Source: Paenibacillus camerounensis (GTDB lineage Bacteria; Bacillota; Bacilli; Paenibacillales; Paenibacillaceae). From it: a stretch of DNA of 64,000 nucleotides. Position numbers and translations under genes: made by a program. A model generated the notes under the pieces. The model searched no databases, had not been told where the DNA came from, and was given only the letters and a program-made list of their open reading frames with translations. The stretch covers positions 46,206 to 110,205 of the forward strand of contig NZ_CCDG010000019.1 in the NCBI RefSeq assembly GCF_000723885.1, in the 5' to 3' direction. Positions 9,194 through 18,181 of the stretch are shown here, piece after piece (the stretch's first letter is position 1; each line of letters starts with the position of its first letter).

Positions 9194-10714
9194 ATGAAAC
9201 GATCATGGATGTACAGGCGGTTGCATAAGGTACTGCTGGGCTTTTGGAGTGGTATGCTGCTTGCCTTGATATTAACAATGACTCCGGTAGAGGCATCTGC
9301 TAATATTGTGAATTCCAACCAGGTATATTCCTATACGATTATGCAAAGAGATATTGAACGGTTGGTGAAAGCCTATCCGGATCTGGTATCTATGGAGACA
9401 TTGGGGCAAAGCCCCTATGGCCGGCAATTATGGGCTGTAAAGCTGGGCAGAGGGGAAGCAGTGCTGTCCCTGAACGGTTCCCATCATGCCAGAGAGTGGA
9501 TGACAACTACCGTATTAATGAAAATGATTGATACATACGCCCAAGCCTATGTTAACAATACAACCATTGGAGATTACAGCGTACGCCGGCTTTTGGATGA
9601 AGTGAGCATCTGGATGGTCCCGATGGTGAATCCCGACGGTGTGGTGTTGTCCCAGCAGGGTACGGCAGGCCTTACAGCAGAGCTGGCTCAGACACTGCGG
9701 CGTTACAACGGTAACAGTACTAACTTCACCCGCTGGAAGGCGAACATGCAGGGTATCGACCTTAACCGCCAGTATCCGGCCAACTGGAGCACGATTAAGA
9801 ATGCAGGCTCATACCCGTGGTATCAGAATTATAAAGGCCAGCGGCCCGCACAGGCGCCGGAAGTCCAGCTGATGATGGATTTTACATACCGGATCGATCC
9901 GGAGATGACGATTTCGTACCATAGCTCCGGAGAAATTATTTTCTGGCATTTTAATACCCTCAGCAGCAATGCAGCCCGGGATCAGGCAATAGCCCGGACA
10001 ATTAGCCGTATGACCGGATACTCTCTGGTATCTCCTGAGAAGAACCCTTCCGGCGGAGGCTATAAGGACTGGTTCATCCAGGAGTTTGGCCGTCCGGGCT
10101 TAACAATTGAAATTGCCCCGTATGCCGGAGAGCGGAATGTGCCTCTAAGCCAGTTTGAACGCGTCTGGAAAGATAACAGGGCGGTGGGACTTTATTCTGC
10201 ACTGCAGACTCATTCCTTATGGCTGAATAAGCAGAAGGTCCAGTATCTCCAGCAGTCCATGGATGTACTTGCTGAAACCGGACTCTATTCCCAAATAGGG
10301 AAGTTGTCCGGAGGTGTCAGTATACAGCCGCAAAGACTGCATGTGATCGCCAAAAAGGGTGACTGGTACCAGGTACAGGCGGCAGAAGGCACTGGCTGGA
10401 TTCAGTCTTCCCCCGGAAAGCTTGCGGTAGTGGAGGAGATTGCAGCAACTGCAGAGCTAAAGGTAAGTGTCCCGGCATATAAATATCCCGATGGATATGC
10501 TCCTAAAGTGACATTCCTGGAGCCGCAGACTGTTCAGGTATCAGGCAGATGGGGGAACTGGCTGCTGGCCCTGACTCCCGTTGGAAGCTGGTGGATTGAT
10601 GGGCGGACGGCAGAGCTGAAGTGGCCGGTGGAGGAAGAAGGACAGGAAGCGGCAGTTGAGCCGCAAGGAGCGGAGCAGATGGTGCCCGGGCCTGTAAGCT
10701 CCCCTGAAATATAG
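9194..10714 (+). CDS. secreted M14 zinc carboxypeptidase with C-terminal SH3-like region
   Basis: A 506-residue exported metallopeptidase. The start is ATG 9194 because GGAGG lies just upstream; an in-frame GTG at 9179 would place the ribosome site inside the gene. A signal peptide is clear (MKRSWMYRRLHK, hydrophobic run, VEASA near residue 36). Zinc ligands of the M14 family are visible as H98-x-x-E101 in HHAREW and H243 in YHSSGE. N191-R192 in DLNRQYP would bind the substrate carboxylate, and E306 in IEIAPYAG is the catalytic base. Residues about 370-490 look like one or two SH3b-like modules (GDWYQVQAAEGTGWIQ), which in related enzymes bind the cell wall. It probably trims peptides outside the cell, perhaps peptidoglycan stem peptides of gamma-D-Glu-mDAP type; the substrate is not settled by sequence. 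Confidence 0.88.
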   Translation: MKRSWMYRRLHKVLLGFWSGMLLALILTMTPVEASANIVNSNQVYSYTIMQRDIERLVKAYPDLVSMETLGQSPYGRQLWAVKLGRGEAVLSLNGSHHAREWMTTTVLMKMIDTYAQAYVNNTTIGDYSVRRLLDEVSIWMVPMVNPDGVVLSQQGTAGLTAELAQTLRRYNGNSTNFTRWKANMQGIDLNRQYPANWSTIKNAGSYPWYQNYKGQRPAQAPEVQLMMDFTYRIDPEMTISYHSSGEIIFWHFNTLSSNAARDQAIARTISRMTGYSLVSPEKNPSGGGYKDWFIQEFGRPGLTIEIAPYAGERNVPLSQFERVWKDNRAVGLYSALQTHSLWLNKQKVQYLQQSMDVLAETGLYSQIGKLSGGVSIQPQRLHVIAKKGDWYQVQAAEGTGWIQSSPGKLAVVEEIAATAELKVSVPAYKYPDGYAPKVTFLEPQTVQVSGRWGNWLLALTPVGSWWIDGRTAELKWPVEEEGQEAAVEPQGAEQMVPGPVSSPEI

Positions 10715-10744
10715 GCTTGTAAGCCAACTATAGGATGGTAATCA

Positions 10745-10792
10745 CAAAAAAGGTGCTCCGCAACCGCATAATTACGGCTGAATGGAGCACCT
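10745..10792 (-). terminator. terminator of the dehydrogenase gene (reads on the minus strand)
   Basis: AGGTGCTCC and GGAGCACCT form the stem; read on the minus strand the hairpin is followed by TTTTTTGTG. It lies between convergent genes and may help stop both. Confidence 0.75.
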
Positions 10793-10842
10793 CATAACAA
10801 TTGACCCGGTAATGGAAGTGATTGTTGTACCCGTACCGCAGC

Positions 10843-11745
10843 CTACTCCTGAGCCTTATCTGCCCCGATTTTGCGGCCGATCCAGGCTTCGTAGGTTTTC
10901 ACTACAGCGGACAGATCCTCATCACCGTAGCCTTGGGTATATCCGGCCTGGAACATGCTCTTGGCCAGTCCCAGCATAGGCGAAGGGACTCCGGTTGAGT
11001 CGCTGAGTGCGGAAGCAAGCTTCAGGTCTTTAAGCATAAGAGCCAGTGAAAACTGGTTGCTGAAGTCATCTTCGATAATTTTGCGCCCTTTCAGCTCGGC
11101 CTGCTTGCTGCCCGCGGAACCGTTCTGGACAAGCTCCAGGAATTTATCTGCCGGTACACCGTTCTTTACAGCAATGGAGAAGCCTTCAGCGAGGGCAACA
11201 TTATGAATGCCGACCATAGAATTATGCGCCAGCTTGGCGACGGCGCCGCTGCCGTTCCCGCCCATATGCAGCAGCAGGCGGCCCATTGTGTCAAAGAGAT
11301 CACGCTCTGCTTCAATGACCTTGGCGTCGCCGCCAACCATGAACACAAGCGTGCCTTCGATCGCTGCAGGCTTGCTGCCGGTTACCGGCGCATCAAGGAA
11401 GCTGCCGCCGCGTTCTTCTACAGCCGCTGCGACCTCTTTGACCAGTCCGGGGGAAATGGTGCTGGAGTCAATGATTACGGCTCCCGGCTTCAGGACCGCC
11501 AGTATACCGTCTTCACCGTAAAAAACCTCCCGGATCGAATCATCGTTACTGATCATGGTAATAATAACATCCTTGTCCTGCGCTGCCGCCTGCGGGGTAG
11601 CTGCAACAGTTGCACCGGCATCCTCCAAAGGCTTGCACTTCTCTGCCGTACGGTTGTATACCGTAACCTGGTATCCGCCTTTCAGCAGGTTTGCCGCCAT
11701 GGGAGCGCCCATCGTTCCGAGCCCGATAAAGCCGATCTGTTTCAT
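10843..11745 (-). CDS. NAD(P)-dependent beta-hydroxyacid dehydrogenase (3-hydroxyisobutyrate dehydrogenase family)
   Basis: A 300-residue cytoplasmic oxidoreductase, the normal size for this family. The N-terminal Rossmann fold opens with IGFIGLGTMGAPMAANL (GxGxMG), and the family block FLDAPVTGSKPAAIEGTL follows at about residue 115. The catalytic lysine is in GAVAKLAHNSMVG near residue 170, and the C-terminal helical domain ends in YEAWIGRKIG. Substrates of relatives include 3-hydroxyisobutyrate, tartronate semialdehyde, succinic semialdehyde and glyoxylate; sequence alone does not choose among them. A ribosome site (GGCGGAGA) precedes the ATG. A possible small gene ends 20 bases upstream on the same strand. 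No pathway genes flank it. Confidence 0.85.
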   Translation of the reverse strand: MKQIGFIGLGTMGAPMAANLLKGGYQVTVYNRTAEKCKPLEDAGATVAATPQAAAQDKDVIITMISNDDSIREVFYGEDGILAVLKPGAVIIDSSTISPGLVKEVAAAVEERGGSFLDAPVTGSKPAAIEGTLVFMVGGDAKVIEAERDLFDTMGRLLLHMGGNGSGAVAKLAHNSMVGIHNVALAEGFSIAVKNGVPADKFLELVQNGSAGSKQAELKGRKIIEDDFSNQFSLALMLKDLKLASALSDSTGVPSPMLGLAKSMFQAGYTQGYGDEDLSAVVKTYEAWIGRKIGADKAQE

Positions 11746-11765
11746 TCCATCTCCGCCTTCACTCT

Positions 11766-11960
11766 TTAAAGTTCGCTGCCGGAGCAGAAGCGGCTTGTCC
11801 GCCGGTTCAGGTTCTCCAGCTGTGTTTTAATCATTCTATCACGGTACTTGGGGTTGTTCCACCGGGACAGTGGGCTATGTACGTCAAGCAAGCGCTTCCA
11901 TGTAACTTTCGAAAACTTGTGCCAAAAGCCCGGGATGTGCCCTAAGACCTTGCCAGTCAA
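11766..11960 (-). CDS. possible small protein, unrecognised
   Basis: A 64-codon frame from a TTG at 11960 ends in TAA 20 bases before the dehydrogenase start, a spacing that would suit an operon. The predicted product is basic and aromatic (VTWKRLLDVHSPLSRWN, then RMIKTQLENLNRRT), and the codon choice is not unlike real genes here. Against it: no strong ribosome site stands before the TTG or the internal ATG at 11835, and I recognise no family. It may be a real small gene or chance. Confidence 0.25.
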   Translation of the reverse strand: MTGKVLGHIPGFWHKFSKVTWKRLLDVHSPLSRWNNPKYRDRMIKTQLENLNRRTSRFCSGSEL

Positions 11961-11988
11961 GACAAATTAAAGTATCCTAGATTATAAT
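11959..11988 (+). promoter_or_regulatory. candidate promoter of pgi
   Basis: A perfect TATAAT (11983-11988) has AAGACA 18 bases upstream, a partial match to TTGACA. The pgi start codon follows 54 bases later. Confidence 0.4.
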
Positions 11989-12042
11989 GTTGTAACAAAC
12001 CGTGTCAAATCTAAAGAGATATACAGGAGGTTACCATAACCG

Positions 12043-13398
12043 ATGTCCAAGAAGATTAATTTTGACTACAGCAAAGCCCTGTCTTTCCTTAACCAGCATG
12101 AAGTTGACTACTTTGCTGCTCCGATTAAACTAGCCCATGAGCAACTGCACAACAAAACTGGGGCCGGCTCCGATTTCCTGGGCTGGATTGATCTCCCGAC
12201 CGCATATGACAAAGAAGAGTTTGCGCGTATTCAGGCAGCAGCCAAGAAGATCCAGAGTGATTCCGAGGTTCTGATTGTTATCGGGATCGGCGGTTCTTAT
12301 CTGGGAGCACGTGCTGCGATTGAAGCCCTGACACATTCCTTCTACAATAACCTGACTAAGGAACAGCGCAAGACTCCGGAAGTGTATTTCGCAGGCAACA
12401 ACATTAGCTCTACATATATCACACACCTGCTTGACCTGGTGGAAGGCAAGGACTTCTCCGTTAACGTTATCTCCAAATCCGGGACAACTACTGAACCGGC
12501 AATCGCGTTCCGCATTTTCCGCGCGGCGCTGGAGAAGAAATACGGCAAGGAAGAAGCACGCAAGCGTATCTACGCTACTACAGACAAGGAGAAGGGCGCA
12601 CTCAAGAAGCTGGCTACTGAAGAAGGCTATGAGTCGTTCATCATCCCTGACGATGTAGGCGGACGTTATTCCGTACTGACACCTGTAGGACTTCTGCCAA
12701 TTGCTGTAGCAGGCATCAACATTGAAGAAATGATGCAGGGAGCTGCAGCCGCAGCTGATGAGTTCAACAATCCGGATGTAGCGACTAACCAGAGCTACCA
12801 ATATGCTGCAGTGCGTAACGCATTGTACCGCAAAGGCAAGACAACAGAAATTCTTGTTAACTACGAGCCTTCCCTTCACTTCGTATCCGAATGGTGGAAG
12901 CAGCTGTACGGAGAAAGCGAAGGCAAGGATTACAAAGGGATTTATCCTTCTTCCGTTGACTTCTCCACCGATCTTCACTCTATGGGCCAGTTCATTCAGG
13001 AGGGTAACCGTAACATTTTCGAAACAGTTATCCAGGTTGAGCAGGTTCGCCACCACATCACGCTGGAGAGCGATGCTGATGACCTTGACGGTCTGAACTT
13101 CCTTGCCGGTGAAACAGTGGACTTCGTTAACAAGAAGGCTTTCCAGGGAACGCTGCTGGCGCACACAGACGGACAAGTGCCGAACCTGATCGTGACAATC
13201 CCGGATCAAACTCCATATACTTTCGGTTATCTGGTTTACTTCTTTGAAAAAGCCTGCGGTATCAGCGGATACCTGCTTGGCGTTAATCCGTTTGACCAGC
13301 CGGGCGTGGAAGCATACAAGAAGAACATGTTCGCGCTGCTGGGCAAACCGGGCTACGAGAAAGAAAAAGCTGAATTGGAAGCCAGACTTACTGAATAG
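12043..13398 (+). CDS. pgi: glucose-6-phosphate isomerase
   Basis: Interconverts glucose-6-phosphate and fructose-6-phosphate at the head of glycolysis. The 451-residue length is that of the short Bacillus-type enzymes (about 450). Landmarks are [17 protein letters not shown] near residue 80, the sugar-phosphate loop [16 protein letters not shown] near 145, [16 protein letters not shown] with the arginine near 205, [18 protein letters not shown] with the active-site region, and the C-terminal lysine in [17 protein letters not shown] strong AGGAGG precedes the ATG. The gene appears monocistronic: a weak inverted repeat (GGGAGCAG/CTGCTCC at 13441-13478) without a T-run follows, so the end of the transcript is not clear. 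Confidence 0.96.
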   Translation: MSKKINFDYSKALSFLNQHEVDYFAAPIKLAHEQLHNKTGAGSDFLGWIDLPTAYDKEEFARIQAAAKKIQSDSEVLIVIGIGGSYLGARAAIEALTHSFYNNLTKEQRKTPEVYFAGNNISSTYITHLLDLVEGKDFSVNVISKSGTTTEPAIAFRIFRAALEKKYGKEEARKRIYATTDKEKGALKKLATEEGYESFIIPDDVGGRYSVLTPVGLLPIAVAGINIEEMMQGAAAAADEFNNPDVATNQSYQYAAVRNALYRKGKTTEILVNYEPSLHFVSEWWKQLYGESEGKDYKGIYPSSVDFSTDLHSMGQFIQEGNRNIFETVIQVEQVRHHITLESDADDLDGLNFLAGETVDFVNKKAFQGTLLAHTDGQVPNLIVTIPDQTPYTFGYLVYFFEKACGISGYLLGVNPFDQPGVEAYKKNMFALLGKPGYEKEKAELEARLTE

Positions 13399-13524
13399 CA
13401 TTACCGTACACCACAGAACATTCATACATTAGTAGTAACTGGGAGCAGTCCATAGGTTATCCATACCGGGGCTGCTCCTAAACTATATTAAGTTATCCCA
13501 AGACTAGGTAAGGAATGGAATAGG

Positions 13525-14157
13525 ATGCTGGAACAATATCGGACGGTGCGTTCTCCCGGGTCCCGGGAAGTCGTAATTCGTAAGTCGCGTTTTATCGGGC
13601 ATGTAATGCCGGTGGACAATGAAGAAGAGGCTATGCAATTTATTGAAGACATCAAGAAGCAGCACCGCAATGCCACGCATAACTGCTCTGCTTACATGAT
13701 TGGCGAAAGAGATGAGATTCAAAGACAGTCAGATGACGGGGAACCGAGTGGAACGGCCGGTAAACCGATTTTGGAAGTAATCCGCAACCAACAAGTTAAA
13801 AATGTCGCAATTGTGGTTACCCGTTATTTCGGAGGCATTATGCTGGGAGCAGGCGGTCTTATCCGGGCTTATGCTGACGGCGCTGTGCTGGCGCTTGAGG
13901 CCGGTGAAGTCATTACCCGGGTGCTGAGGCGTGAGGTTTTTGTGCAGATTGATTATACGTGGCTGGGCAAAGTTGAGAATGAGCTGCGTGCTAAAGGCAC
14001 CAAGACCGGTGAAACCTCCTTTACGGATACAGTGACACTGCTGTGTCTGCCGCGGAATGATGAAGGTGACGCATTTGTAGCATGGATAACGGATCTTACC
14101 CAGGGGCAGGCGCTGGTTACAGAAGGGCGGCGGCTTTACTTCAGCGAAGGGGAATAG
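13525..14157 (+). CDS. yigZ: YigZ/IMPACT-family protein
   Basis: A 210-residue member of the YigZ/YvyE (UPF0029/IMPACT) family. The N-terminal IMPACT domain carries the family signature: KSRFIGHVMPV, then DDGEPSGTAGKPILEV, and ARYFGG-like VTRYFGGIMLGAGGLIRAYADG near residues 95-125 (quoted from VTRYFGGIMLGAGG). The C-terminal DUF1949 domain follows. IMPACT proteins relate to translational control in eukaryotes; the bacterial role is not well defined, and suggestions include ribosome or nucleotide binding. AAGGA lies ten bases before the ATG. The TetR gene begins three bases after the stop, so the two are probably one transcript. Confidence 0.9.
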   Translation: MLEQYRTVRSPGSREVVIRKSRFIGHVMPVDNEEEAMQFIEDIKKQHRNATHNCSAYMIGERDEIQRQSDDGEPSGTAGKPILEVIRNQQVKNVAIVVTRYFGGIMLGAGGLIRAYADGAVLALEAGEVITRVLRREVFVQIDYTWLGKVENELRAKGTKTGETSFTDTVTLLCLPRNDEGDAFVAWITDLTQGQALVTEGRRLYFSEGE

Positions 14158-14160
14158 ATT

Positions 14161-14742
14161 ATGGCAAGAAGAGCAGTGGAGCGGGAGTTGTCGAGAGAGA
14201 GGATTCTGGAAGCAGCCAGGCATTTGTTTATCACCAAAGGATACCGTGCAATTTCTATGCGCAGCATCGGACAGCATCTGGGATACAGCCATGGCTCGCT
14301 CTATTATCATTTCAAAGAAAAAGCGGAGCTGTTCTATGCTATCGTGGTTGAGGACTTTAATCACGTAGCGGGCCTGCTTAATGAGGCAATGAATAACCCG
14401 CCTGAACCCGGTATGACCCGGGTGGAGCAGCTGGTAATGGAATTTATCCGTTTTGGACTCGATCATCCGCATCAGTACGAGATTATGTTCATGATCCGTG
14501 ATGAAGAGCTTCTGGCTTATTGCCGTGCAGAACAGGGACGATGTTTTGAGTTATTCGCAGGTATTGTACGCCGGCATATGAAGGAAGAGGGATATGTTTC
14601 CGAGGATTGGCAAAGTGTCCCGCTGACGTTGTTTTTATCTGCCCACGGATTTATTTCTTATAATATTCAGGATAAAGTTTCTTTTGATGATGTTAAGCAG
14701 GCCGCCCTTACTCATATTAAGGTGCTCAGCCGGAGTCTTTAG
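14161..14742 (+). CDS. TetR-family transcriptional regulator
   Basis: A 193-residue DNA-binding repressor candidate. Residues about 12-58 form the TetR helix-turn-helix: RERILEAARHLFITKGY, then MRSIGQHLGYSHGSLYYHF, which includes the usual Y-x-H/Y-F end of the recognition helix. The C-terminal ligand and dimer domain is not assignable to a subfamily. It follows yigZ by three bases and is closed by a terminator. No export or enzyme gene lies next to it that would be an obvious target, so its regulon may be elsewhere or may include the yigZ unit itself. Confidence 0.88.
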   Translation: MARRAVERELSRERILEAARHLFITKGYRAISMRSIGQHLGYSHGSLYYHFKEKAELFYAIVVEDFNHVAGLLNEAMNNPPEPGMTRVEQLVMEFIRFGLDHPHQYEIMFMIRDEELLAYCRAEQGRCFELFAGIVRRHMKEEGYVSEDWQSVPLTLFLSAHGFISYNIQDKVSFDDVKQAALTHIKVLSRSL

Positions 14743-14836
14743 TTTTCCGCATTTTTAGGCCTCCTCACTTTAGAACTGTGCATTGGTATAACTTTGCATA
14801 GTGAAAGTGTTATAGAAGCTATAAATTGCATAGAAG

Positions 14837-14867
14837 CGGCTCCGCCGGAACTGGCGGAGCCGTGTTT
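14837..14867 (+). terminator. terminator after the yigZ-tetR unit
   Basis: A perfect 10-bp stem, CGGCTCCGCC and GGCGGAGCCG, with a GGAACT loop, is followed by TGTTT. It lies between convergent units. Confidence 0.7.
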
Positions 14868-14891
14868 AATTAGCTTTATTGACAAGTCCTA

Positions 14892-15293
14892 TTATCCCTC
14901 AATAATCTTCACATAACATTGGCGGTGTCTCGGCCCGTCGAATTCACAGAAATAAATGCCCTGCCAGCGGCCGAGCAGCAGGGAACCCTCTTGGATAATA
15001 ATGCTCTGGGAAGGACCGGCGGTTATTGATTTTAGATGGGAGGCTGTATTGCCTTCGCCGTGACGGTATTTCGGATGCTCCCAGGGGTACACCTCATCCA
15101 GCCTCATCAGCACGTCATGCTTTACATCCGGATCGGCATTTTCATTAATAGCAATTCCTGCAGTGGTATGCGGGCAATAGATTACAGCAATGCCATTTTG
15201 CACCCCGCTCTTTTTTACATAGGAAATAACTTCACGCGTAATATCACGCAGCTCATCCCGTTTGCTGGTCGAAATCTCAATAGTATGTAACAT
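14892..15293 (-). CDS. YjbQ-family protein (secondary thiamine-phosphate synthase fold)
   Basis: A 133-residue member of the YjbQ/UPF0047 family, which is full length for the group (about 130-140). Family markers are CPHTTAGIAINENADPDV near residues 45-62, HGEGNTASHLKS near 80, and LGRWQGIYFCEFDGPRHR near the C-terminus, which supply conserved histidines and acidic residues of a putative metal site. Some members have weak thiamine-phosphate synthase activity, but the physiological role is uncertain. A strong GGGAGGGG site precedes the ATG. It stands alone, divergent from the sulfate transporter operon. Confidence 0.85.
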   Translation of the reverse strand: MLHTIEISTSKRDELRDITREVISYVKKSGVQNGIAVIYCPHTTAGIAINENADPDVKHDVLMRLDEVYPWEHPKYRHGEGNTASHLKSITAGPSQSIIIQEGSLLLGRWQGIYFCEFDGPRHRQCYVKIIEG

Positions 15294-15360
15294 AATGTTA
15301 TCCCCTCCCTGTAATATAAATAAAATATACTATAGTTTACCCCAAATTGAACGAAAGTAA

Positions 15361-15431
15361 TTGACGGACACAGGCGGCTTTGGTAAAGTAATGATAATTA
15401 TAATACCAAGTATATTAATAGGAATAATTAT
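15361..15431 (+). promoter_or_regulatory. promoter and CymR-like palindrome of the sulfate operon
   Basis: TTGACG (15361-15366) and TAAAGT (15384-15389) are 17 bases apart. Just downstream, ATAATTATAATACC (15394-15407) and GGAATAATTAT (15421-15431) form an AT-rich imperfect inverted repeat. Its position over the likely start of transcription suits a repressor. CymR, the Rrf2-type cysteine regulator of Bacillales, uses AT-rich sites with GGAAT-like arms; assignment to it is inference. Confidence 0.4.
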
Positions 15432-15485
15432 GGGCGTAATGGCTACTATACCGACCGGATATCCGGAGGTGGGGGGACTCTTAAC

Positions 15486-16301
15486 TTGAATTCGCTGCTG
15501 AGACACAAGGGCTGGACCTGGGGATTTCGCACAACGATTCTGCTGTATTTTGTCGTGCTGATTGTTTTGCCGATTCTCGGCGTATATTACAATTCCTTTT
15601 CGCTGGGCTTCAGCACCTTTATCGAAGCTGTAAGCGACCCGATTGCCTGGAAATCGGTCCTGCTGACACTGAAGCTGGCAGTCATTGCTACTGTTATAAA
15701 TGTCCTGCTGGGCACGATGATTGCCTGGGTGCTGATCCGCTACCGTTTCCCCGGTAAAGCACTGCTGAACAGCCTGGTCGATCTCCCCTTTGCCTTGCCG
15801 ACAGCGGTCGGTGGTCTGATGATTCTGCTGCTGCTGGGGCCGGGCAGTCTGATTGGCAGGCTGGCGGAGAGACTCGGCTTCGAGATTGTTTTTCATCAGC
15901 CGGCTATTGTAATCGCCATGATCTTTGTAACGTTCCCGTTTGTCATCCGCGCGGTACAGCCGCTGCTGGAGGAGCTTGATCCTTCCGAGGAGGAAGCGGC
16001 CTATACGATGGGCGCCAGGAGCAGCCGGGTATTCCGGCGGGTGATTCTTCCCTCGATGGCTCCGGGGATGATCAGCGGCGGTATGCTGGCCTTCTCGCGG
16101 GCGCTGGCTGAATTCGGGGCAGTTGTGCTGGTTGCCGGCAATATTCCCGGACGGACGCTGGTGTCCTCAGTCTTTATTTTTGGTGAAGTGGAAAGTGATA
16201 ATCCGGTTGGTGCTGCTGCGGTATCGGTCATTCTCCTGACCTTGTCCTTCCTGATCCTCTGGCTGATTAATCTGCTGCAGATGCGGGGGAGAAGATCATG
16301 A
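15486..16301 (+). CDS. cysT: sulfate/thiosulfate ABC transporter permease CysT
   Basis: First of two membrane subunits of the sulfate importer. The 271-residue protein starts at TTG behind an exceptional GGAGGTGGGGGG nine bases upstream. Six hydrophobic segments are visible, starting with TILLYFVVLIVLPILGVYY. The permease coupling motif is EEAAYTMGARSSRVFRRVILPSM near residues 170-190 (EAA-x3-G-x9-I-x-LP). LPTAVGGLMILLLLGPGS is typical of CysT. The gene overlaps cysW by the ATGA at 16298-16301. The order permease-permease-ATPase-binding protein differs from the enteric arrangement, where the binding protein comes first. Confidence 0.93.
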   Translation: MNSLLRHKGWTWGFRTTILLYFVVLIVLPILGVYYNSFSLGFSTFIEAVSDPIAWKSVLLTLKLAVIATVINVLLGTMIAWVLIRYRFPGKALLNSLVDLPFALPTAVGGLMILLLLGPGSLIGRLAERLGFEIVFHQPAIVIAMIFVTFPFVIRAVQPLLEELDPSEEEAAYTMGARSSRVFRRVILPSMAPGMISGGMLAFSRALAEFGAVVLVAGNIPGRTLVSSVFIFGEVESDNPVGAAAVSVILLTLSFLILWLINLLQMRGRRS

Positions 16302-17095
16302 GAAAATTATGGATTATCCTTACCTATCTTGTATTTATCCTGCTGATTGCTGCTCCGCTGGGTAAAATGGCGACAGAGGCTTTCAGTGATGGCTTCAGCG
16401 GATTCTGGGCCTCGTTGTCTCGGCCGGAGGCACTGCATGCGCTGATGATGACCGGGTTCGTGGTTGTGGTGGTTACACTGCTGAATACCTTGTTCGGCAT
16501 TATGCTGGCCCTGTATCTGGTGCGGGCGAACTGGCTGGGTAAACGGCTGAAAGGGCTGCTTAACAGCATTGTCGATCTGCCGTATGCCGTATCACCGGTA
16601 ATCGGGGGGCTGATGATCGTCCTTCTGCTCGGCCCGGACAGCGCGCTTGGTGCGCTTTTTGAACAAATCGGAGTCAATATTGTTTATGCTTTTCCCGGAA
16701 TGGTCATTGCCACGCTGTTCGTAACGTTCCCGCTGATGGTGCGTGAGGTGATGCCGGTGCTGCAGGAGATCGGTTCACAGCAGGAAGAGGCTGCTTCGAC
16801 GCTCGGGGCGTACGGCTGGACAACCTTTTGGAAGGTGACCTGGCCTTCAATCCGCTGGGCGGTTATCTATGGCGTGATTCTGACGGTTGCCCGCTCACTG
16901 GGCGAATTCGGCGCCGTACTCGTTGTATCGGGTAACATTATGAATAAAACACAGACTGCAACCACACTGGTCTACCAGGATGTAGAGAACTTTAATGTAA
17001 CTGCTGCGGGCGGTGTGGCGCTGGTGCTGGCCGCATTCTCCGCAGGCTTGCTGCTGCTGATGGAATGGAGTAAGAGACGAAAGGGTGTGCATTAG
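16298..17095 (+). CDS. cysW: sulfate/thiosulfate ABC transporter permease CysW
   Basis: Second membrane subunit of the sulfate importer, 265 residues. It has about six transmembrane segments, the paired-permease block LPYAVSPVIGGLMIVLLLGP near residue 95, and the coupling motif EEAASTLGAYGWTTFWKVTWP near 165-185. The line FGAVLVVSGNIMNKTQTATT is characteristic of CysW. Translation is coupled to cysT by a 4-base overlap, and cysA starts two bases after its stop, so the three should be made in fixed proportion. Confidence 0.93.
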   Translation: MRKLWIILTYLVFILLIAAPLGKMATEAFSDGFSGFWASLSRPEALHALMMTGFVVVVVTLLNTLFGIMLALYLVRANWLGKRLKGLLNSIVDLPYAVSPVIGGLMIVLLLGPDSALGALFEQIGVNIVYAFPGMVIATLFVTFPLMVREVMPVLQEIGSQQEEAASTLGAYGWTTFWKVTWPSIRWAVIYGVILTVARSLGEFGAVLVVSGNIMNKTQTATTLVYQDVENFNVTAAGGVALVLAAFSAGLLLLMEWSKRRKGVH

Positions 17096-17097
17096 AG

Positions 17098-18162
17098 ATG
17101 CATGTAGAGGTTCGGGGACTAAATAAGCATTTTGGAGATTTTCACGCCGTGAAGGACGTTAATTTCGGGATTACCAAAGGTCATCTGATCGGCCTGCTAG
17201 GCCCAAGCGGCGGCGGCAAAACCTCGATTCTGCGCATGCTGGCAGGACTGGAGACACCGGACAGCGGTGAAATTATTTTTCACGGCAAAACGGTCAACAA
17301 TCTGCCGCCGCAGGAGCGCGAAATCGGCTTTGTGTTCCAGAACTATGCGCTCTTTAAGCACATGACTGTGTATGAGAATATCGCTTTTGGGCTGAAGGTC
17401 AAGAAAGCGAACAAGAATACGATCCGTGACCGGGTTACCGAGCTGGTTGAACTCACCGGACTCAAGGGATTCGAGAAGCGTTATCCGCACCAGTTGTCCG
17501 GCGGACAGCGCCAGCGGGTTGCATTTGCCCGGGCGCTTGCGCCTGAGCCGCAGCTGCTGCTGCTGGATGAGCCGTTCGCCGCCATTGACGCGAAGATCCG
17601 CCAGGAGCTGCGTTCCTGGCTGCGCGAGCTGATTGAACGTGTCGGCATTACCTCAATCTTCGTCACGCATGACCAGGATGAAGCGATTGAGGTGGCCGAT
17701 GAGATTATGATCATCAATCAGGGGCGTCTGGAGCAGAAGGGGACCCCGTGGGATATTTACAAAGAGCCGAAGACGCCGTTTGTGGCAACCTTTATCGGTG
17801 AATCGACACTGATCGAGAGTGCCAGCGAGCTGAAGGGCTTCAACAATGCGGGCGGCGGTAAGCCGACCAAGGCGCTGATCCGTCCGGAGTATATCGAGGT
17901 AGGCCATCTGAATGAGTTTAAAATGGCTTCCGCCACAGAGCAGGGCGTCGTGAAGCACCTGCATTTCCGCGGCAGTGAGTGGCTGGTAGAGGTAGAGGTA
18001 AACGGGCATAAGCTGGTGACGTACCGGTCGCTTGAGAAGGAAACCCTTACGCCGGGCCAGGAAATTTCTGTGCTGGTCCACCGTGCCTATCTGTTTAACG
18101 ACGACCGCAGCTGGATTCAGGAGAACGGGCTGAAGGAAGATCCGATGCCTGTGTTTATCTAA
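17098..18162 (+). CDS. cysA: sulfate/thiosulfate ABC transporter ATP-binding protein CysA
   Basis: The 354-residue ATPase that drives sulfate uptake. Motifs are complete: Walker A GPSGGGKTS, Q-loop in FVFQNYALF, signature LSGGQRQRV, Walker B LLLLDEPFAAID, and the switch histidine in FVTHDQDEA. The C-terminal TOBE-like regulatory domain (residues about 235-350) contains IRPEYIEVG and the family segment HFRGSEWLVEVEV, as in CysA proteins. It begins two bases after cysW. The lipoprotein gene follows after 19 bases, completing the operon. Confidence 0.93.
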   Translation: MHVEVRGLNKHFGDFHAVKDVNFGITKGHLIGLLGPSGGGKTSILRMLAGLETPDSGEIIFHGKTVNNLPPQEREIGFVFQNYALFKHMTVYENIAFGLKVKKANKNTIRDRVTELVELTGLKGFEKRYPHQLSGGQRQRVAFARALAPEPQLLLLDEPFAAIDAKIRQELRSWLRELIERVGITSIFVTHDQDEAIEVADEIMIINQGRLEQKGTPWDIYKEPKTPFVATFIGESTLIESASELKGFNNAGGGKPTKALIRPEYIEVGHLNEFKMASATEQGVVKHLHFRGSEWLVEVEVNGHKLVTYRSLEKETLTPGQEISVLVHRAYLFNDDRSWIQENGLKEDPMPVFI

Positions 18163-18181
18163 GTAAAGGATGTGTGCCGGT

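Noticed and set aside
12130..13425. A 431-codon minus-strand frame opposite pgi
   Set aside because: Antisense shadow of a highly biased gene; its translation has no recognisable motif.
13441..13478. GGGAGCAG/CTGCTCC inverted repeat after pgi as a terminator
   Set aside because: The stem is short with a 23-base loop and no T-run follows.
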